Shown: positions 23,074 to 32,422 of the stretch, piece after piece
Position numbering within the stretch: position 1 is the stretch's first letter
How the letters are laid out: each line of letters begins with the position of its first letter
Origin: Verrucomicrobiota bacterium
Lineage (GTDB): Bacteria > Verrucomicrobiota > Verrucomicrobiia > Opitutales > Opitutaceae
Assembly (NCBI GenBank): GCA_016721945.1
Contig: JADKHC010000034.1
Coordinates: 1 to 40,365 of the forward strand
Direction of reading: 5' to 3'
Length of the DNA: 40,365 nucleotides
Translations under genes and position numbers: made by a program
Notes under the pieces: model-generated
The model's database searches: none
What the model was told of the DNA's origin: nothing
What the model saw: only the letters and a program-made list of their open reading frames with translations

Positions 23074-25926
23074 ATGAAATTTCTACGCGCCAGCTGGTAT
23101 TTCAGCAAATGGTGCGCCGAGTGCCTGCGGGACAGTCTGCTGGCAGCACTCTGGTTATGCCTGGTCGGACTGCTCGTGGTACAAATCGGCCTGCTCACCT
23201 CGCGCCATCTGCCCATGCCGGCCTGGATGCTCCGGCAGATCGAAACCCGAATCAACTCGACCGGACTAAATGTGCAGATTGATCAGGCCAACATCGATCT
23301 TGCCGGGCGTGTATCAATTAAAAACCTACAAATCACTCCGCACTCGCTCGATTCTCCGCTGATCAAGATCGAGGAGGTCTACGTGCGGCTCGATCCGCTC
23401 GCCCTCATCACCCGCCAGGTCGACCCCCGCTACATCCGCGCCTCCGGCGTCAACCTGCTCCTCCCCGCCATGCTCTCGCCGACGGGACGCACCGAGGCCG
23501 TACTCAGCAACATCCGCCTAGCCTTCAAACCCAACCAAGACACCATCGTCCTAGAACAGCTTTCGGGTGAAGTGGCTAACCTCACCTTTTCGGCACGCGG
23601 TTCGATTGCCGTACCCAAGGAACTAACCCGCGGCTCCGCCAGCAAGGGAATCACCCCTGAGGCAATGGCGCGGGCCATCAAAACCTACGTCGATCTCGCC
23701 CGCAGACTGTCGGAAACCACGCCTGAACTCGCCGCCCTCGAGAATCCACACCTGGACTTGGTCTTCGCTGCCGACAAACGCGGCAACCCCATCCTTTCAC
23801 TCTCCCTAATCTGTCGAAAAGCCAGCCTCGATCTCGCACGTTTTCGCCCCGACAGCGGAAAACTCCAGCTCACCAAACTTAAACTTGCCACCGCAATTTC
23901 TCTTTCCAGCCCAACCGCACAAGCTCTCTTCTTCCAGGGTGCATGCGCTGAAGCCACAACCACCAAGGGCTACCAACTCCTAGGAGTAAACTTTACCCTG
24001 AAAGCGGAGCTGCCTCGCGCCACCGAACCATTCAAACTGCTCGAACTCATCGTCAAAGCCGACACGGCCGCAACAAGTACGCTCACCGGCTTCGATTTTA
24101 AAAACTCCCTGATCCGACTGACTCCAGGAGAAAATTCGACCTTGAGCTCGGAGCTTACCACCGAAGCAATCGGCACCTCCTGGCAGGTCGAGGTCGAGGC
24201 CAACCCCTCGCGCGGCGAAGCACAGCTCAAACTAGCAGGCGCCATCACCCCGTTCATTATCCACAAGCTAGAGACAAAAATGAGGATGGCGGAGAACACG
24301 CTGTTGCGCATGAAAGCGCCTGCCCCGATCAGCCTCACCGCTGATTTTGCCCAAAATTGGAAACTGCAAAAAGTCCTGGGCCGAACCTCCTTCGGCTCCG
24401 TGGTCGGATACAGCGTGCCATTCACCCAGGGCACAGCCAGTTTCAGTTTTGATGGAACCGAACTAAGTGTAACCGACATCGCAGCCTCCCAGGGCGATCA
24501 CGCCGCAGTCGGCAGTTACTGGATGAACATCAAAACCCTGGATTACCGCTTTCTCCTAGGCGGCCATCTCCGCCCGATGGGCATCGCGGGCTTCTTCGGT
24601 CCATGGTGGTCAAACTTTTTCAGCCTCCTCGATTTTACGCCAATCGCTCCCGCCGCCAGCGTCGATATCGGAGGCCGCTGGACCTTTCCTTACACCACGA
24701 CCGTCTTCGTCAATGCCGATGCCCCCAGTGCCACCATCAATCAGGTTCGGTTCGACCGCGTGCGCACTACCATGTTCATTCGGCCCAACTACTACGATGC
24801 ACTGGAGTTTATCGTCGACCAGGGCGAACACTCCGCCCGCGGCACCTTCTCCCGCGCGGTAGACATCTACCGCCACGGCAACGATCTGCGTTCGATCGAT
24901 TTTAACCTAACCAGCACACTGAATCTTTCTGAAACCGCAAAGATCTTCGGAACCGCCGGTGCCGAGATAGTCGAACCATTCACCTTCACCAATCCTCCCT
25001 CACTTCAACTCAACGGTCGCGTCGACGGCCCTGCCTCGGAACGCGGCCCACATCGCTCAATCCAGATGGCGGTCAAGTCCACAGGAGCATTTGCACTCTA
25101 CGGATTTCCCCTCAGCGACCTCTCCTTTAACGGAGCGATCAAGGATGAAGCCATTGATCTAAAGGATATCCAAGTTTCGTTCGCGCACGGTATAGCCCGG
25201 GGTAGCGCCCTTCTGAGCGGCCCTGAGGCGGTGCGCAAACTCAGTTTCGACATCTCTCTTCAAGGTGCATACCTCGGCGAAGCCCTCAACACTTTCGCCC
25301 AGTTCTCCGCCAACCAAAAAGGCGAACCACCCACCATCAGCAACAGAGCCCAGCAACTCGCCGAGATCCGCCTCAACATGCAACTCGCGGCCAACGGCCT
25401 GTACCGCGACCCCTTGAGCTTCCAGGGCAAGGGCGCAGCGGACCTAAGCGGTGCGCAACTCGCAAAAATCAATCTCCTCGGCTCGCTCTCTGAAGAACTC
25501 AGTAAAACCGCCGCCTTCCGCTTCACCTCGATCCAGCTCAACCACGCCCGCTCCAGTCTCGTCCTCGATCGGCAAAAACTCTCCCTCCCCGACCTCAAAA
25601 TCACCGGCAACAGCGTGATGATCGAAGCCGACGGCTCCTACCTGCTGGACAAAAACACCGTGGGTTTCGCCGCCAAGGTTTATCCTTTCGGAAGCGGCAA
25701 AACATTTCTCAGCAGCGCGGTCGGCTTTGTCCTCGTCCCGCTCTCGAATGCACTGGAGCTCAAGCTCTCCGGTTCGCTCACGCAGCCGAACTGGCGCTTC
25801 ACCTACGGTCCAAGAAACTTCCTTTACAATATCACCGGCACAAACCCCAACGATGCCGCCGCCATACCCGAGCAAGCGCCCACCGACATAACGCGCCGCC
25901 TGCCCCCGCCCTACCTCAGACGCTGA
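23074..25926 (+). CDS. Large AsmA-like envelope protein
   Basis: The 950-aa protein has one N-terminal membrane segment (about residues 22-45, LLAALWLCLVGLLVVQIGLL). The long extracytoplasmic remainder is rich in beta-strand. The section after the anchor, INSTGLNVQIDQANIDLAGR and VSIKNLQITP, then PLIKIEEVYVRLDP, follows the N-terminal pattern of AsmA/TamB/YhdP-type proteins. The C-terminal part (GSYLLDKNTVGFAAKVYPFG and LSGSLTQPNWRF) matches the AsmA-like C-terminus. These bridge-like proteins have a lipid-carrying groove and help move phospholipids to the outer membrane. It follows the DUF4340 gene by 28 bp and probably belongs to the same operon, which strengthens an envelope-transport reading. 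Exact subfamily not determined. Confidence 0.75.
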   Translation: MKFLRASWYFSKWCAECLRDSLLAALWLCLVGLLVVQIGLLTSRHLPMPAWMLRQIETRINSTGLNVQIDQANIDLAGRVSIKNLQITPHSLDSPLIKIEEVYVRLDPLALITRQVDPRYIRASGVNLLLPAMLSPTGRTEAVLSNIRLAFKPNQDTIVLEQLSGEVANLTFSARGSIAVPKELTRGSASKGITPEAMARAIKTYVDLARRLSETTPELAALENPHLDLVFAADKRGNPILSLSLICRKASLDLARFRPDSGKLQLTKLKLATAISLSSPTAQALFFQGACAEATTTKGYQLLGVNFTLKAELPRATEPFKLLELIVKADTAATSTLTGFDFKNSLIRLTPGENSTLSSELTTEAIGTSWQVEVEANPSRGEAQLKLAGAITPFIIHKLETKMRMAENTLLRMKAPAPISLTADFAQNWKLQKVLGRTSFGSVVGYSVPFTQGTASFSFDGTELSVTDIAASQGDHAAVGSYWMNIKTLDYRFLLGGHLRPMGIAGFFGPWWSNFFSLLDFTPIAPAASVDIGGRWTFPYTTTVFVNADAPSATINQVRFDRVRTTMFIRPNYYDALEFIVDQGEHSARGTFSRAVDIYRHGNDLRSIDFNLTSTLNLSETAKIFGTAGAEIVEPFTFTNPPSLQLNGRVDGPASERGPHRSIQMAVKSTGAFALYGFPLSDLSFNGAIKDEAIDLKDIQVSFAHGIARGSALLSGPEAVRKLSFDISLQGAYLGEALNTFAQFSANQKGEPPTISNRAQQLAEIRLNMQLAANGLYRDPLSFQGKGAADLSGAQLAKINLLGSLSEELSKTAAFRFTSIQLNHARSSLVLDRQKLSLPDLKITGNSVMIEADGSYLLDKNTVGFAAKVYPFGSGKTFLSSAVGFVLVPLSNALELKLSGSLTQPNWRFTYGPRNFLYNITGTNPNDAAAIPEQAPTDITRRLPPPYLRR

Positions 25927-26002
25927 TCGCGGTCTTTCAGCAGGCTCGAAATCCATTGCGGAGTATTACCATGGAGATTTACTCGGCTCTCCCCGCCTTT
26001 TA

Positions 26003-29000
26003 ATGGCACCGCAGATCCCCATCCCACTCACGTTCTGGCTAATACGGTTTCAAATCGGCTTGGCCTCAACGGTGATCGCCCTCGGGGTAGCGGTGCTCGT
26101 CGGCTGGATCCTGCAAATCACGTCCCTCGTCCAGTGGGGCGAAACGTGGGCCCCGGTTCCAGCGAATGCCGCCGTCTGCTTTGCGTTAATCGGAGCGCTC
26201 CTGCTGGCGATAGAGTTTGGTTACAGACGCGCCGCACTGCTCGCCATTGTCCCTCTTGCGCTAAGTCTTCTGACCGAGTTGCAAAACCACTTTCCACTGC
26301 GCGTCCCGCTCGACGAACTATTCGCCACCGACTATCTTCAGATCGAAACCAGCGCGCCCGGCCGCATGCCCGCCGCACTCTCTTGGTGTTTCATCATCGG
26401 CGGCCTCACGCTGCCCCTGCACGCCCTCTGCAAACGCGCAAGCTACCGCAGCCTTGGCCTCGCCTTCGGCGGATCAGCGTTGATGGCGGTCGGCGGTTCG
26501 ACCGTCCTCGGCTACGTGCTGGGCTTGCCCGCGGTTTATCGTTGGGGCGGAACCAGCAGCATGCCACCAGGAGCCGCCGTGCTGCTCTTCCTGCTCGGCG
26601 CCGCATTCCTCCTTCTCGCCTGGCGCGAACACCGATCCACTCAACCCGGTGCGCCCGCCTGGCTGCCCATGCCTGTCGTCGTCGCGTCGACCACGCTCAC
26701 CGTCATCCTTTGGATCGGACTGCACGAACGCGAAAATATTTACCTGGGCAACACCACTCAGGCCACGATGAACGGCCTCGCCAGCACGATCAATTTCGAG
26801 CTCGAACGACAGGTCGCGTCCCTTGAACGCTACGCCCGCCAATGGAGTCAGACCACTCCCTCGCCTGTCATCTGGGAAACCGATGCGAGAATGATGCTTA
26901 ACGACTCCCCGGGTTGCACCGCCATTCTCTGGATCACTCCCGAGTGCCGAACCATCTGGGCCTACCCAAGCCGTGGCAATGAAGCACTCAACGCCCTCAA
27001 TCACGAAACCGAATCGGCACGACACGCGGCCCTTGACGCAGCTCTCCAAACACGCGCCGCCGCCATGTCCGCCTCACTTGCCGTCCATACTCAGGGCCGC
27101 GGCTTTGTGATCTACTGTCCCGTCTTTCGCGGCACCGAACTCGTCGGCTACGCCGGCAGCGAGTACACGTATCAACGCTTCTTCAACGCCATCGACCGCA
27201 AGCTAAAATTAGCCGACAACTACCATTACTCGCTCTCGATCGCCGGCGACCCTGTCTTTACGACCGACACCGATGCAAACATAACCACCAGCAACCGGCT
27301 AGAATCCGTCTTCAGTATCTTCGACCGCCGCCTGCGGATCGAAATCAGCCCTTCCGCAGAAAATCTCATCAGCAACCGCAGACCGCTTCCTGAGGTCGCC
27401 CTGCTCGCTGGCCTCGGCATCACCGCCCTGCTCGGCCTCAGCATTCACCTCGCCCGAGCCGCACGCACCAGCCTGCGCACCGCCCGCCATACCAACCTCC
27501 AGCTACTCGCCGAAAACGACGAACGCCGCCGCATCGAAGCGATGCTCAAGGTATCCGACGAGCAACTACGGCTCGCACTGGACAGCACCCAGATCGGTAT
27601 CTTCGAGTGGAACCTCACCGTTAACCAGCTCTACTACAGCAGCGGCGTCTGGACCATGCTCGGCTATCTGCCAGGCGTAATTCCTCCGACCCCCGAGGCC
27701 TGGACATCCCTCATCCACTCCGAGGACCTTCCCATCTACCGAACCGCCGTCGAGCAACAACTCAAGGGAACCCTCCTTTTCATCGAACCCGAATACCGCG
27801 TTCTCTCCGCCAATGGAGAATGGCTCTGGATTTACGCCCGTTCCCGCTCGGTCAACCTCTCACCCAGCGGGGCACCGCTTCGCATCATCGGCACCCTTCA
27901 GGACATCACCGCCCGCAAGCAGTCAGAGGAAGCCTTGCGCATCAGCCAGGCCACCACTCGCAAGCTTTCGCTCGTCGCGAGCAAGACCGACAACCTCGTC
28001 ATCATCGCTCGGCCCGACGGCACGATCGACTGGGTCAACGAAAGCTTTGAGCGCGTGATGGAATACCCACTCGCCGAGATCAGTGGCCGCAACCCTGGCA
28101 CCTTTATGATCGGGCCCGAGACCAGCGCCCGAACCATCCGCCGTATAAAAATCGCCGGCAGAAACGGCGAGGTCATCAGTACGGATATTGTTAACTATTC
28201 GAAATCGGGGAAAAAATATCATCTACAGCTCGAAATCCAGCCCGTACGCAACGAGGCAGGCGTGCTTGAAAACTTCATCGGCATCCTCGCCGACATCACG
28301 GCCCGCGTGGAAACCGAGCATAACCTCCGCCGAGCCAAGGCAGAAGCCGATGCCGCCTCGCGCGCCAAGAGTGATTTCCTCGCCTCGATGAGTCACGAAA
28401 TTCGCACGCCCATGAACGGCGTGATCGGCATGACCAGCCTGCTCCTCGACACCAAGCTCAACCACGACCAACGCGACTTCGTCTCCACCATCCGCACCAG
28501 CGGAGAAGCTCTATTAACCATCATTAACGACATCCTCGATTTCTCGAAAATCGAGTCCGGCAAGATGGAACTTGAGCACCTGCCCTTCGACCTTTCGGTC
28601 TGCGTCGAGGAAGCGCTCGACCTCTTCTCCCTGGCCGCCGCCGCCAAAAAGGTCGAGCTCGCCTACCATCTCGATGACGCGGTGCCCGGCTGGATCATGG
28701 GCGACGTCACCCGCCTGCGCCAGATCCTCGTCAACCTAGTCAACAACGCCGTCAAATTTACCCCCGCAGGACGCATCTCCATAATCGTCACCCGTATCGG
28801 CGCTCCAAATACAACACCCTCCCGCGCCTGCCCGGTGACACTCGAACTAGCCGTCCACGACTCGGGCATCGGCATTCCGCCTGACCGCATGAACCGGCTT
28901 TTCCGTCCTTTCAGCCAGGTCGACTCTTCCACCACTCGCAAATACGGCGGCACCGGGCTCGGCCTCGCCATCTGCCACCGTCTTTGCGGCCTGATGGGCG

Positions 29001-29932
29001 AAGGCATCAGTGTCGCCAGCACTCCTGGCCAAGGCTCCATTTTTAAGTTTAGCGTCCGCACCGAGTCCGTGCCCACACCGCCCGACTGGGGCCTCCCCGA
29101 GATGCCCGTGAAACTTAACTATGGCCCCATCCTCTGCCTAGAGGACAACCCTGTTACGCAGCAGCGGCTCGAAACATTTTTCCGCACATGGGGCGCCCGC
29201 GCCACCTGCTCACCCACGCTCGCCGCCGCCGAAGATTTTCTCGCCGGCGAGATCAAGCCCTCCGCCCTCATCGTCGACAGCGAAATCGTCCAGAGCCCCG
29301 AAGCCGCGGGTTTTCTCGAAAAAATCAAACAGCGCGAGGTCCCCACGCTCTTCCTTCTCCCGAGTGCGCAAAGCAAGCCCACCGGCCTACCCCGCGAACC
29401 CTACACAACCACCATCGCCAAACCCCTGCGCACGCTCTCGCTCGTGCGCGGCATGCAGGCAATTTTTAACGCCATACCCGACAGCCTGCCGCCCTTCGCC
29501 TACGCGCCCGAGCAACGCCAGCTCGCGCACGAAATCCCGCTCGATGTGCTGCTCGTCGAAGACAATCCCGTTAACCAAAAAGTCGCGCTACGCTTTCTCG
29601 ACCGCCTCGGCTACCGAGCCGATGCCGTAGCCAACGGATTGGAAGCCGTCGCCACGCTCGAAGCCCGCCGCTACGATCTTGTGTTGATGGATCTGCAGAT
29701 GCCGGAGATGGACGGTTTCGAAGCCAGCCGCCAGATCCGCTCGCGCATTCCCCTCGAATTGCAGCCCCGCATCATCGCGCTCACCGCCAACGCCCTTTCC
29801 GGCGACCGCGAACTCTGCCTCGCCGCCGGCATGAACGACTACATCGCCAAGCCCGTGAAAATGCATGAAATTGCCGACGCTATTCGCCGCCAATTCAGCG
29901 GCAGCCGCCCACCCTTCAGCGCACGAAAGTAA
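26003..29932 (+). CDS. Hybrid sensor histidine kinase with CHASE-like sensor, two PAS and two receiver domains
   Basis: The 1309-aa protein has about seven membrane helices in the first 242 residues and a periplasmic CHASE-like domain (about 243-462) with another helix (463-484). Two PAS domains with PAC ends follow (about 520-640 and 650-770), then HisKA with phosphoacceptor H798 in SHEIRTP. The HATPase has N-box NLVNNAVKFT (911-920), G1 DSGIGIPP (953-960) and G2 GGTGLGLA (982-989). Two receivers close the protein. The first (1040-1155) keeps E1047, D1048, D1092 and K1140 but lacks the usual MP after the Asp. The second (1180-1297) is canonical with D1230 in VLMDLQMPEMDG. It would sense an extracytoplasmic or redox cue and pass phosphate internally. 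No separate response regulator is adjacent. It lies 76 bp after the AsmA-like gene. Confidence 0.92.
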   Translation: MAPQIPIPLTFWLIRFQIGLASTVIALGVAVLVGWILQITSLVQWGETWAPVPANAAVCFALIGALLLAIEFGYRRAALLAIVPLALSLLTELQNHFPLRVPLDELFATDYLQIETSAPGRMPAALSWCFIIGGLTLPLHALCKRASYRSLGLAFGGSALMAVGGSTVLGYVLGLPAVYRWGGTSSMPPGAAVLLFLLGAAFLLLAWREHRSTQPGAPAWLPMPVVVASTTLTVILWIGLHERENIYLGNTTQATMNGLASTINFELERQVASLERYARQWSQTTPSPVIWETDARMMLNDSPGCTAILWITPECRTIWAYPSRGNEALNALNHETESARHAALDAALQTRAAAMSASLAVHTQGRGFVIYCPVFRGTELVGYAGSEYTYQRFFNAIDRKLKLADNYHYSLSIAGDPVFTTDTDANITTSNRLESVFSIFDRRLRIEISPSAENLISNRRPLPEVALLAGLGITALLGLSIHLARAARTSLRTARHTNLQLLAENDERRRIEAMLKVSDEQLRLALDSTQIGIFEWNLTVNQLYYSSGVWTMLGYLPGVIPPTPEAWTSLIHSEDLPIYRTAVEQQLKGTLLFIEPEYRVLSANGEWLWIYARSRSVNLSPSGAPLRIIGTLQDITARKQSEEALRISQATTRKLSLVASKTDNLVIIARPDGTIDWVNESFERVMEYPLAEISGRNPGTFMIGPETSARTIRRIKIAGRNGEVISTDIVNYSKSGKKYHLQLEIQPVRNEAGVLENFIGILADITARVETEHNLRRAKAEADAASRAKSDFLASMSHEIRTPMNGVIGMTSLLLDTKLNHDQRDFVSTIRTSGEALLTIINDILDFSKIESGKMELEHLPFDLSVCVEEALDLFSLAAAAKKVELAYHLDDAVPGWIMGDVTRLRQILVNLVNNAVKFTPAGRISIIVTRIGAPNTTPSRACPVTLELAVHDSGIGIPPDRMNRLFRPFSQVDSSTTRKYGGTGLGLAICHRLCGLMGEGISVASTPGQGSIFKFSVRTESVPTPPDWGLPEMPVKLNYGPILCLEDNPVTQQRLETFFRTWGARATCSPTLAAAEDFLAGEIKPSALIVDSEIVQSPEAAGFLEKIKQREVPTLFLLPSAQSKPTGLPREPYTTTIAKPLRTLSLVRGMQAIFNAIPDSLPPFAYAPEQRQLAHEIPLDVLLVEDNPVNQKVALRFLDRLGYRADAVANGLEAVATLEARRYDLVLMDLQMPEMDGFEASRQIRSRIPLELQPRIIALTANALSGDRELCLAAGMNDYIAKPVKMHEIADAIRRQFSGSRPPFSARK

Positions 29933-29950
29933 AAATATCCGTCTTCCACG

Positions 29951-30062
29951 GTTCGGGGAACACACGCGTCCCGCGTGTCGGTTTGGGCGTCCCGCCCAAA
30001 ACCTCCGAACGCTCTCGGCGGGACGCCGAGAGCAGCACGCGAGACGCGTGCGCTCCCCGAAC
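29951..30062. repeat. Four-hairpin cloverleaf palindrome (family E)
   Basis: An outer stem GTTCGGGGA (29951-29959) with TCCCCGAAC (30054-30062) encloses four perfect hairpins, each with a 3-nt loop: 29962-29978, 29982-30000, 30011-30033 and 30035-30051. Hairpins 1 and 4, and 2 and 3, are also largely complementary to each other. It lies between the convergent stops of the kinase and the sulfatase-like gene. Confidence 0.8.
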
Positions 30063-30112
30063 ACTCGGCAACCAAATTCCACCTCCAAGACCCACCTTCC
30101 AAGCGGGCTATT

Positions 30113-31309
30113 CTATGCCCGGTTCTTCAGCTCACCCGGATCATTCGCCAGATCGAAATCCAACCAAGCCGAACCATCTGGGTTAAAAATTCTCTTCTGC
30201 AACTTCGATCTCACACCACGCCACGCCCGGTCACACTGATGAGGCAATCGCACCACGCTCGGCATGGAAATATGCGCCGCCTCGGCCTCGATGCGAGGCA
30301 ATGCGCCGTGCTCGATAAAACCAGTCATCATCCCGGCCAGATCGACCAACGACACGGCATCCTCGCGCACTTCCGCTCCGAAACCAGGTAACCACACCAA
30401 CAAGGGCACCCGAACCGATTCCTCATACGGCCAGCCTTTCCGAAACAACCCGTGCGCACCATGCATATCACCATGCACTGATGTAAACACGACCAACACG
30501 CCATCGCCAACCGCCTTCAGCAGCCGCCCGATCGCCCGATCTGTCGCCTCGATATGCGCATAATAACCCGCCAGCTCATGCCTCGCCTTGGTTTCGGCTT
30601 CACCTCCACGCGGAACATTTGCCGCAAGCGTCAGGGCTGCTTCACCGGGTGCAAGAACTCCCGACGCAGGTGCGTCATAAGGCGGATGCGGCGACTCCAG
30701 GCTCACCATGCAAAACCACGGTTTTCTCTCTGGAGCCTTTGGCGTTTGTATTTTGGCCTTTGTAATTTGTTCGGTAAGCCACGTTGCCGTGCGTTCACAA
30801 AGCACATCCGCCTGATAACCCCGAAACGGAGTCGGCTCCGCAAGCCGCGTTCCATGCAGCCAGGGATCGTTAAGCAAAAAGCCGCTCTCAAAACCCTCCC
30901 AGAAATCAAAACCGGCACGCGCCTCCGGCGGCACCACTGCCTTCGCATGAACCTCACCCACTAACGCGGCCGAGGGATCGCGTTTCCACAAATGCCACTT
31001 CCCGAAAAACGCCGTCTCGTAGCCGCGCTCACGCAGCTCGTGCGCCACTGTCCGGCTTCCAACCGGTAGCGGATCGAAATAATCCCGCACGCCATTTTCC
31101 GGCGAAAGCACGCCGGTCAACAATGCCGCACGTGCGAACGGACCGAAGGGATGCGGCGTCACCGCCTGCGTAAAATTGATTGCCCGCGCCGCCAGCGCAT
31201 CCAGCGAAGGCGTGCGTGCGTTTGAGTCGCCCGCAAAGCCCGTGGCTTGCGCCCGCCACTGCGTTGTGACGATCCACAGAATATCCGGCCTTTGCTTTCC
31301 CGTAGTCAT
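30113..31309 (-). CDS. Sulfatase-fold protein lacking catalytic residues
   Basis: The 398-aa protein (ATG at 31309; upstream in-frame GTG/TTG codons less likely) clearly has the sulfatase/alkaline-phosphatase fold: RTPSLDALAARAINF (32-46), RAALLTGVLSPENGV (60-74), FFGKWHL (101-107), PHPPYDAP (207-214) and FRKGWPYEESVRVPL (289-303). Residues that bind metal or become formylglycine in active sulfatases are changed. The Asp-Asp pair of the first strand is TTQ (15-17). The CxPSR segment reads HPFGPFAR (53-60) and contains neither Cys nor Ser. The Asp of DHG is V278, while H279 remains. No signal peptide is evident. It is probably a non-catalytic homolog with a binding or regulatory role, or a different enzyme. 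It lacks a sulfatase-maturase neighbour. Confidence 0.8.
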   Translation of the reverse strand: MTTGKQRPDILWIVTTQWRAQATGFAGDSNARTPSLDALAARAINFTQAVTPHPFGPFARAALLTGVLSPENGVRDYFDPLPVGSRTVAHELRERGYETAFFGKWHLWKRDPSAALVGEVHAKAVVPPEARAGFDFWEGFESGFLLNDPWLHGTRLAEPTPFRGYQADVLCERTATWLTEQITKAKIQTPKAPERKPWFCMVSLESPHPPYDAPASGVLAPGEAALTLAANVPRGGEAETKARHELAGYYAHIEATDRAIGRLLKAVGDGVLVVFTSVHGDMHGAHGLFRKGWPYEESVRVPLLVWLPGFGAEVREDAVSLVDLAGMMTGFIEHGALPRIEAEAAHISMPSVVRLPHQCDRAWRGVRSKLQKRIFNPDGSAWLDFDLANDPGELKNRA

Positions 31310-31618
31310 AACCAGTGAGTATCGATCAGCCTCCACTACGCGCGGCGCCGCAATACGCAATCAGCACCGCCTGTGACGATTCATAACCAGTCGCCATCTT
31401 CATCCACGCAGTTACAATCGGATTAAAGATTGTCCAAACGCAGAGCAGCTTCATGCCACCAGATTGTTCTAGCTCAAGAGTGCCGCAAACAGTTTCTGGA
31501 TCACGCCAGCACTCTGGGCCGCAACCTCTGGGCCGCAGACCGCTCGCTTGAGCTTTCGTCCGCCCGTCCGCTCCGTTTTTGACATGCGGGAAACACTCCG
31601 ATCAACTTGCGCTCTCCC
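31310..31618. other. Divergent intergenic region
   Basis: This 309-bp gap separates the divergent sulfatase-like and ABC export genes and should hold promoters for both. TTGACA occurs at 31579-31584, but the hexamer 17 bp downstream is poor. The 12-mer CTCTGGGCCGCA is repeated directly near 31511 and 31526. No further feature could be supported. Confidence 0.35.
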
Positions 31619-32302
31619 ATGACTGCCGCTCCCATCGTCCAAATCCGAGCGCTGACGAAAATTTTCCTGCAAGGCGAAATCAACGTCACCGCACTCGACT
31701 CCATCGACCTGTCCATTGAAAGCGGTGAATTCCTCACGCTCATGGGCCCTTCCGGTTCCGGCAAATCCACGCTCCTGCACATCATCGCCGGCATTGATCG
31801 CCCCACGCGCGGCGAGTGCATCGTGCAAGACCGCAACATCGCCGCGCTCAACGAATCCGACCTCGCCGACTGGCGAAACCAAAACGTCGGCTTCGTCTTC
31901 CAGACCTTTAACCTTATCCCAGTCCTAACCGCCTACGAGAACGTCGAACTCCCGCTGCTGCTCACCCAACTCAGCGGTAAAGAACGCCGCCACCTCGTCA
32001 CCACCGCGCTTGAGATGGTCGGCCTCGACGACCGCATGAAGCATTTGCCGAAACAACTCTCAGGTGGACAAGAGCAACGTGTCGCGATCGCCCGCGCCCT
32101 CGTGACCGATCCCAAGCTCGTCGTCGCCGATGAGCCCACCGGCAATCTCGATTCACATTCCGCCAACGAGGTACTGGATATTCTGCGCACGCTCAGCCGA
32201 GACGCCGGCAAAACCGTCATCATGGTCACCCACGATCCAAAAGCCGCCGCTTACGGCTCCCGCACCATCCACCTCGAAAAAGGCGAACTAGTACCGAACT
32301 AA
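31619..32302 (+). CDS. ABC transporter ATP-binding protein, LolD/MacB type
   Basis: The 227-aa protein (ATG at 31619; a TTG at 31607 is an alternative) is an ATPase of the LolD/MacB/FtsE class. It has Walker A GPSGSGKST (44-52), the Q-loop FVFQTFNLIP, the signature LSGGQEQRVAIARAL and Walker B LVVADEPTGNLDS. H-loop THD follows. The LGPSGSGKSTLLH and EPTGNLDS variants are typical of the class that drives mechanotransmission rather than passage through a channel. It starts a run with two FtsX-like permeases (32423 and 34006) and an HlyD-type adaptor (35281), so the complex likely extracts a lipid, peptide or small molecule from the inner membrane and hands it to an outer-membrane factor. Repeat copy A3 follows its stop by 8 bp. 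Confidence 0.92.
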   Translation: MTAAPIVQIRALTKIFLQGEINVTALDSIDLSIESGEFLTLMGPSGSGKSTLLHIIAGIDRPTRGECIVQDRNIAALNESDLADWRNQNVGFVFQTFNLIPVLTAYENVELPLLLTQLSGKERRHLVTTALEMVGLDDRMKHLPKQLSGGQEQRVAIARALVTDPKLVVADEPTGNLDSHSANEVLDILRTLSRDAGKTVIMVTHDPKAAAYGSRTIHLEKGELVPN

Positions 32303-32310
32303 CAAAAAGA

Positions 32311-32405
32311 GGCCACCGATGAACGCAGATCAACACCGATCCGAAACGGAACGCACTTACTGCCGAAACTTCATTATCTGTGCCCATCGGAGTTCATCTG
32401 TGGCC
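32311..32405. repeat. TIR element family A, copy 3 (no gene)
   Basis: GGCCACCGATGAACGCAGAT (from 32311) is the inverted partner of the end ATCGGAGTTCATCTGTGGCC (32386-32405). The 95-bp element fills the gap between the ATPase and the first permease and ends 17 bp before the permease ATG. Confidence 0.8.
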
Positions 32406-32422
32406 TCAACGCCTCCGCATCC

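Noticed and set aside
29951..30062. tRNA or tmRNA gene suggested by the cloverleaf fold
   Set aside because: Arms and 3-nt loops do not match tRNA (no anticodon loop of 7, no T-loop sequence, no acceptor end), and arms are mutually complementary.
31579..31607. Promoter with TTGACA before the LolD-like ATPase
   Set aside because: The -35 is perfect, but the hexamer at the correct distance (TCAACT) matches only 3 of 6, so it is not listed as a feature.
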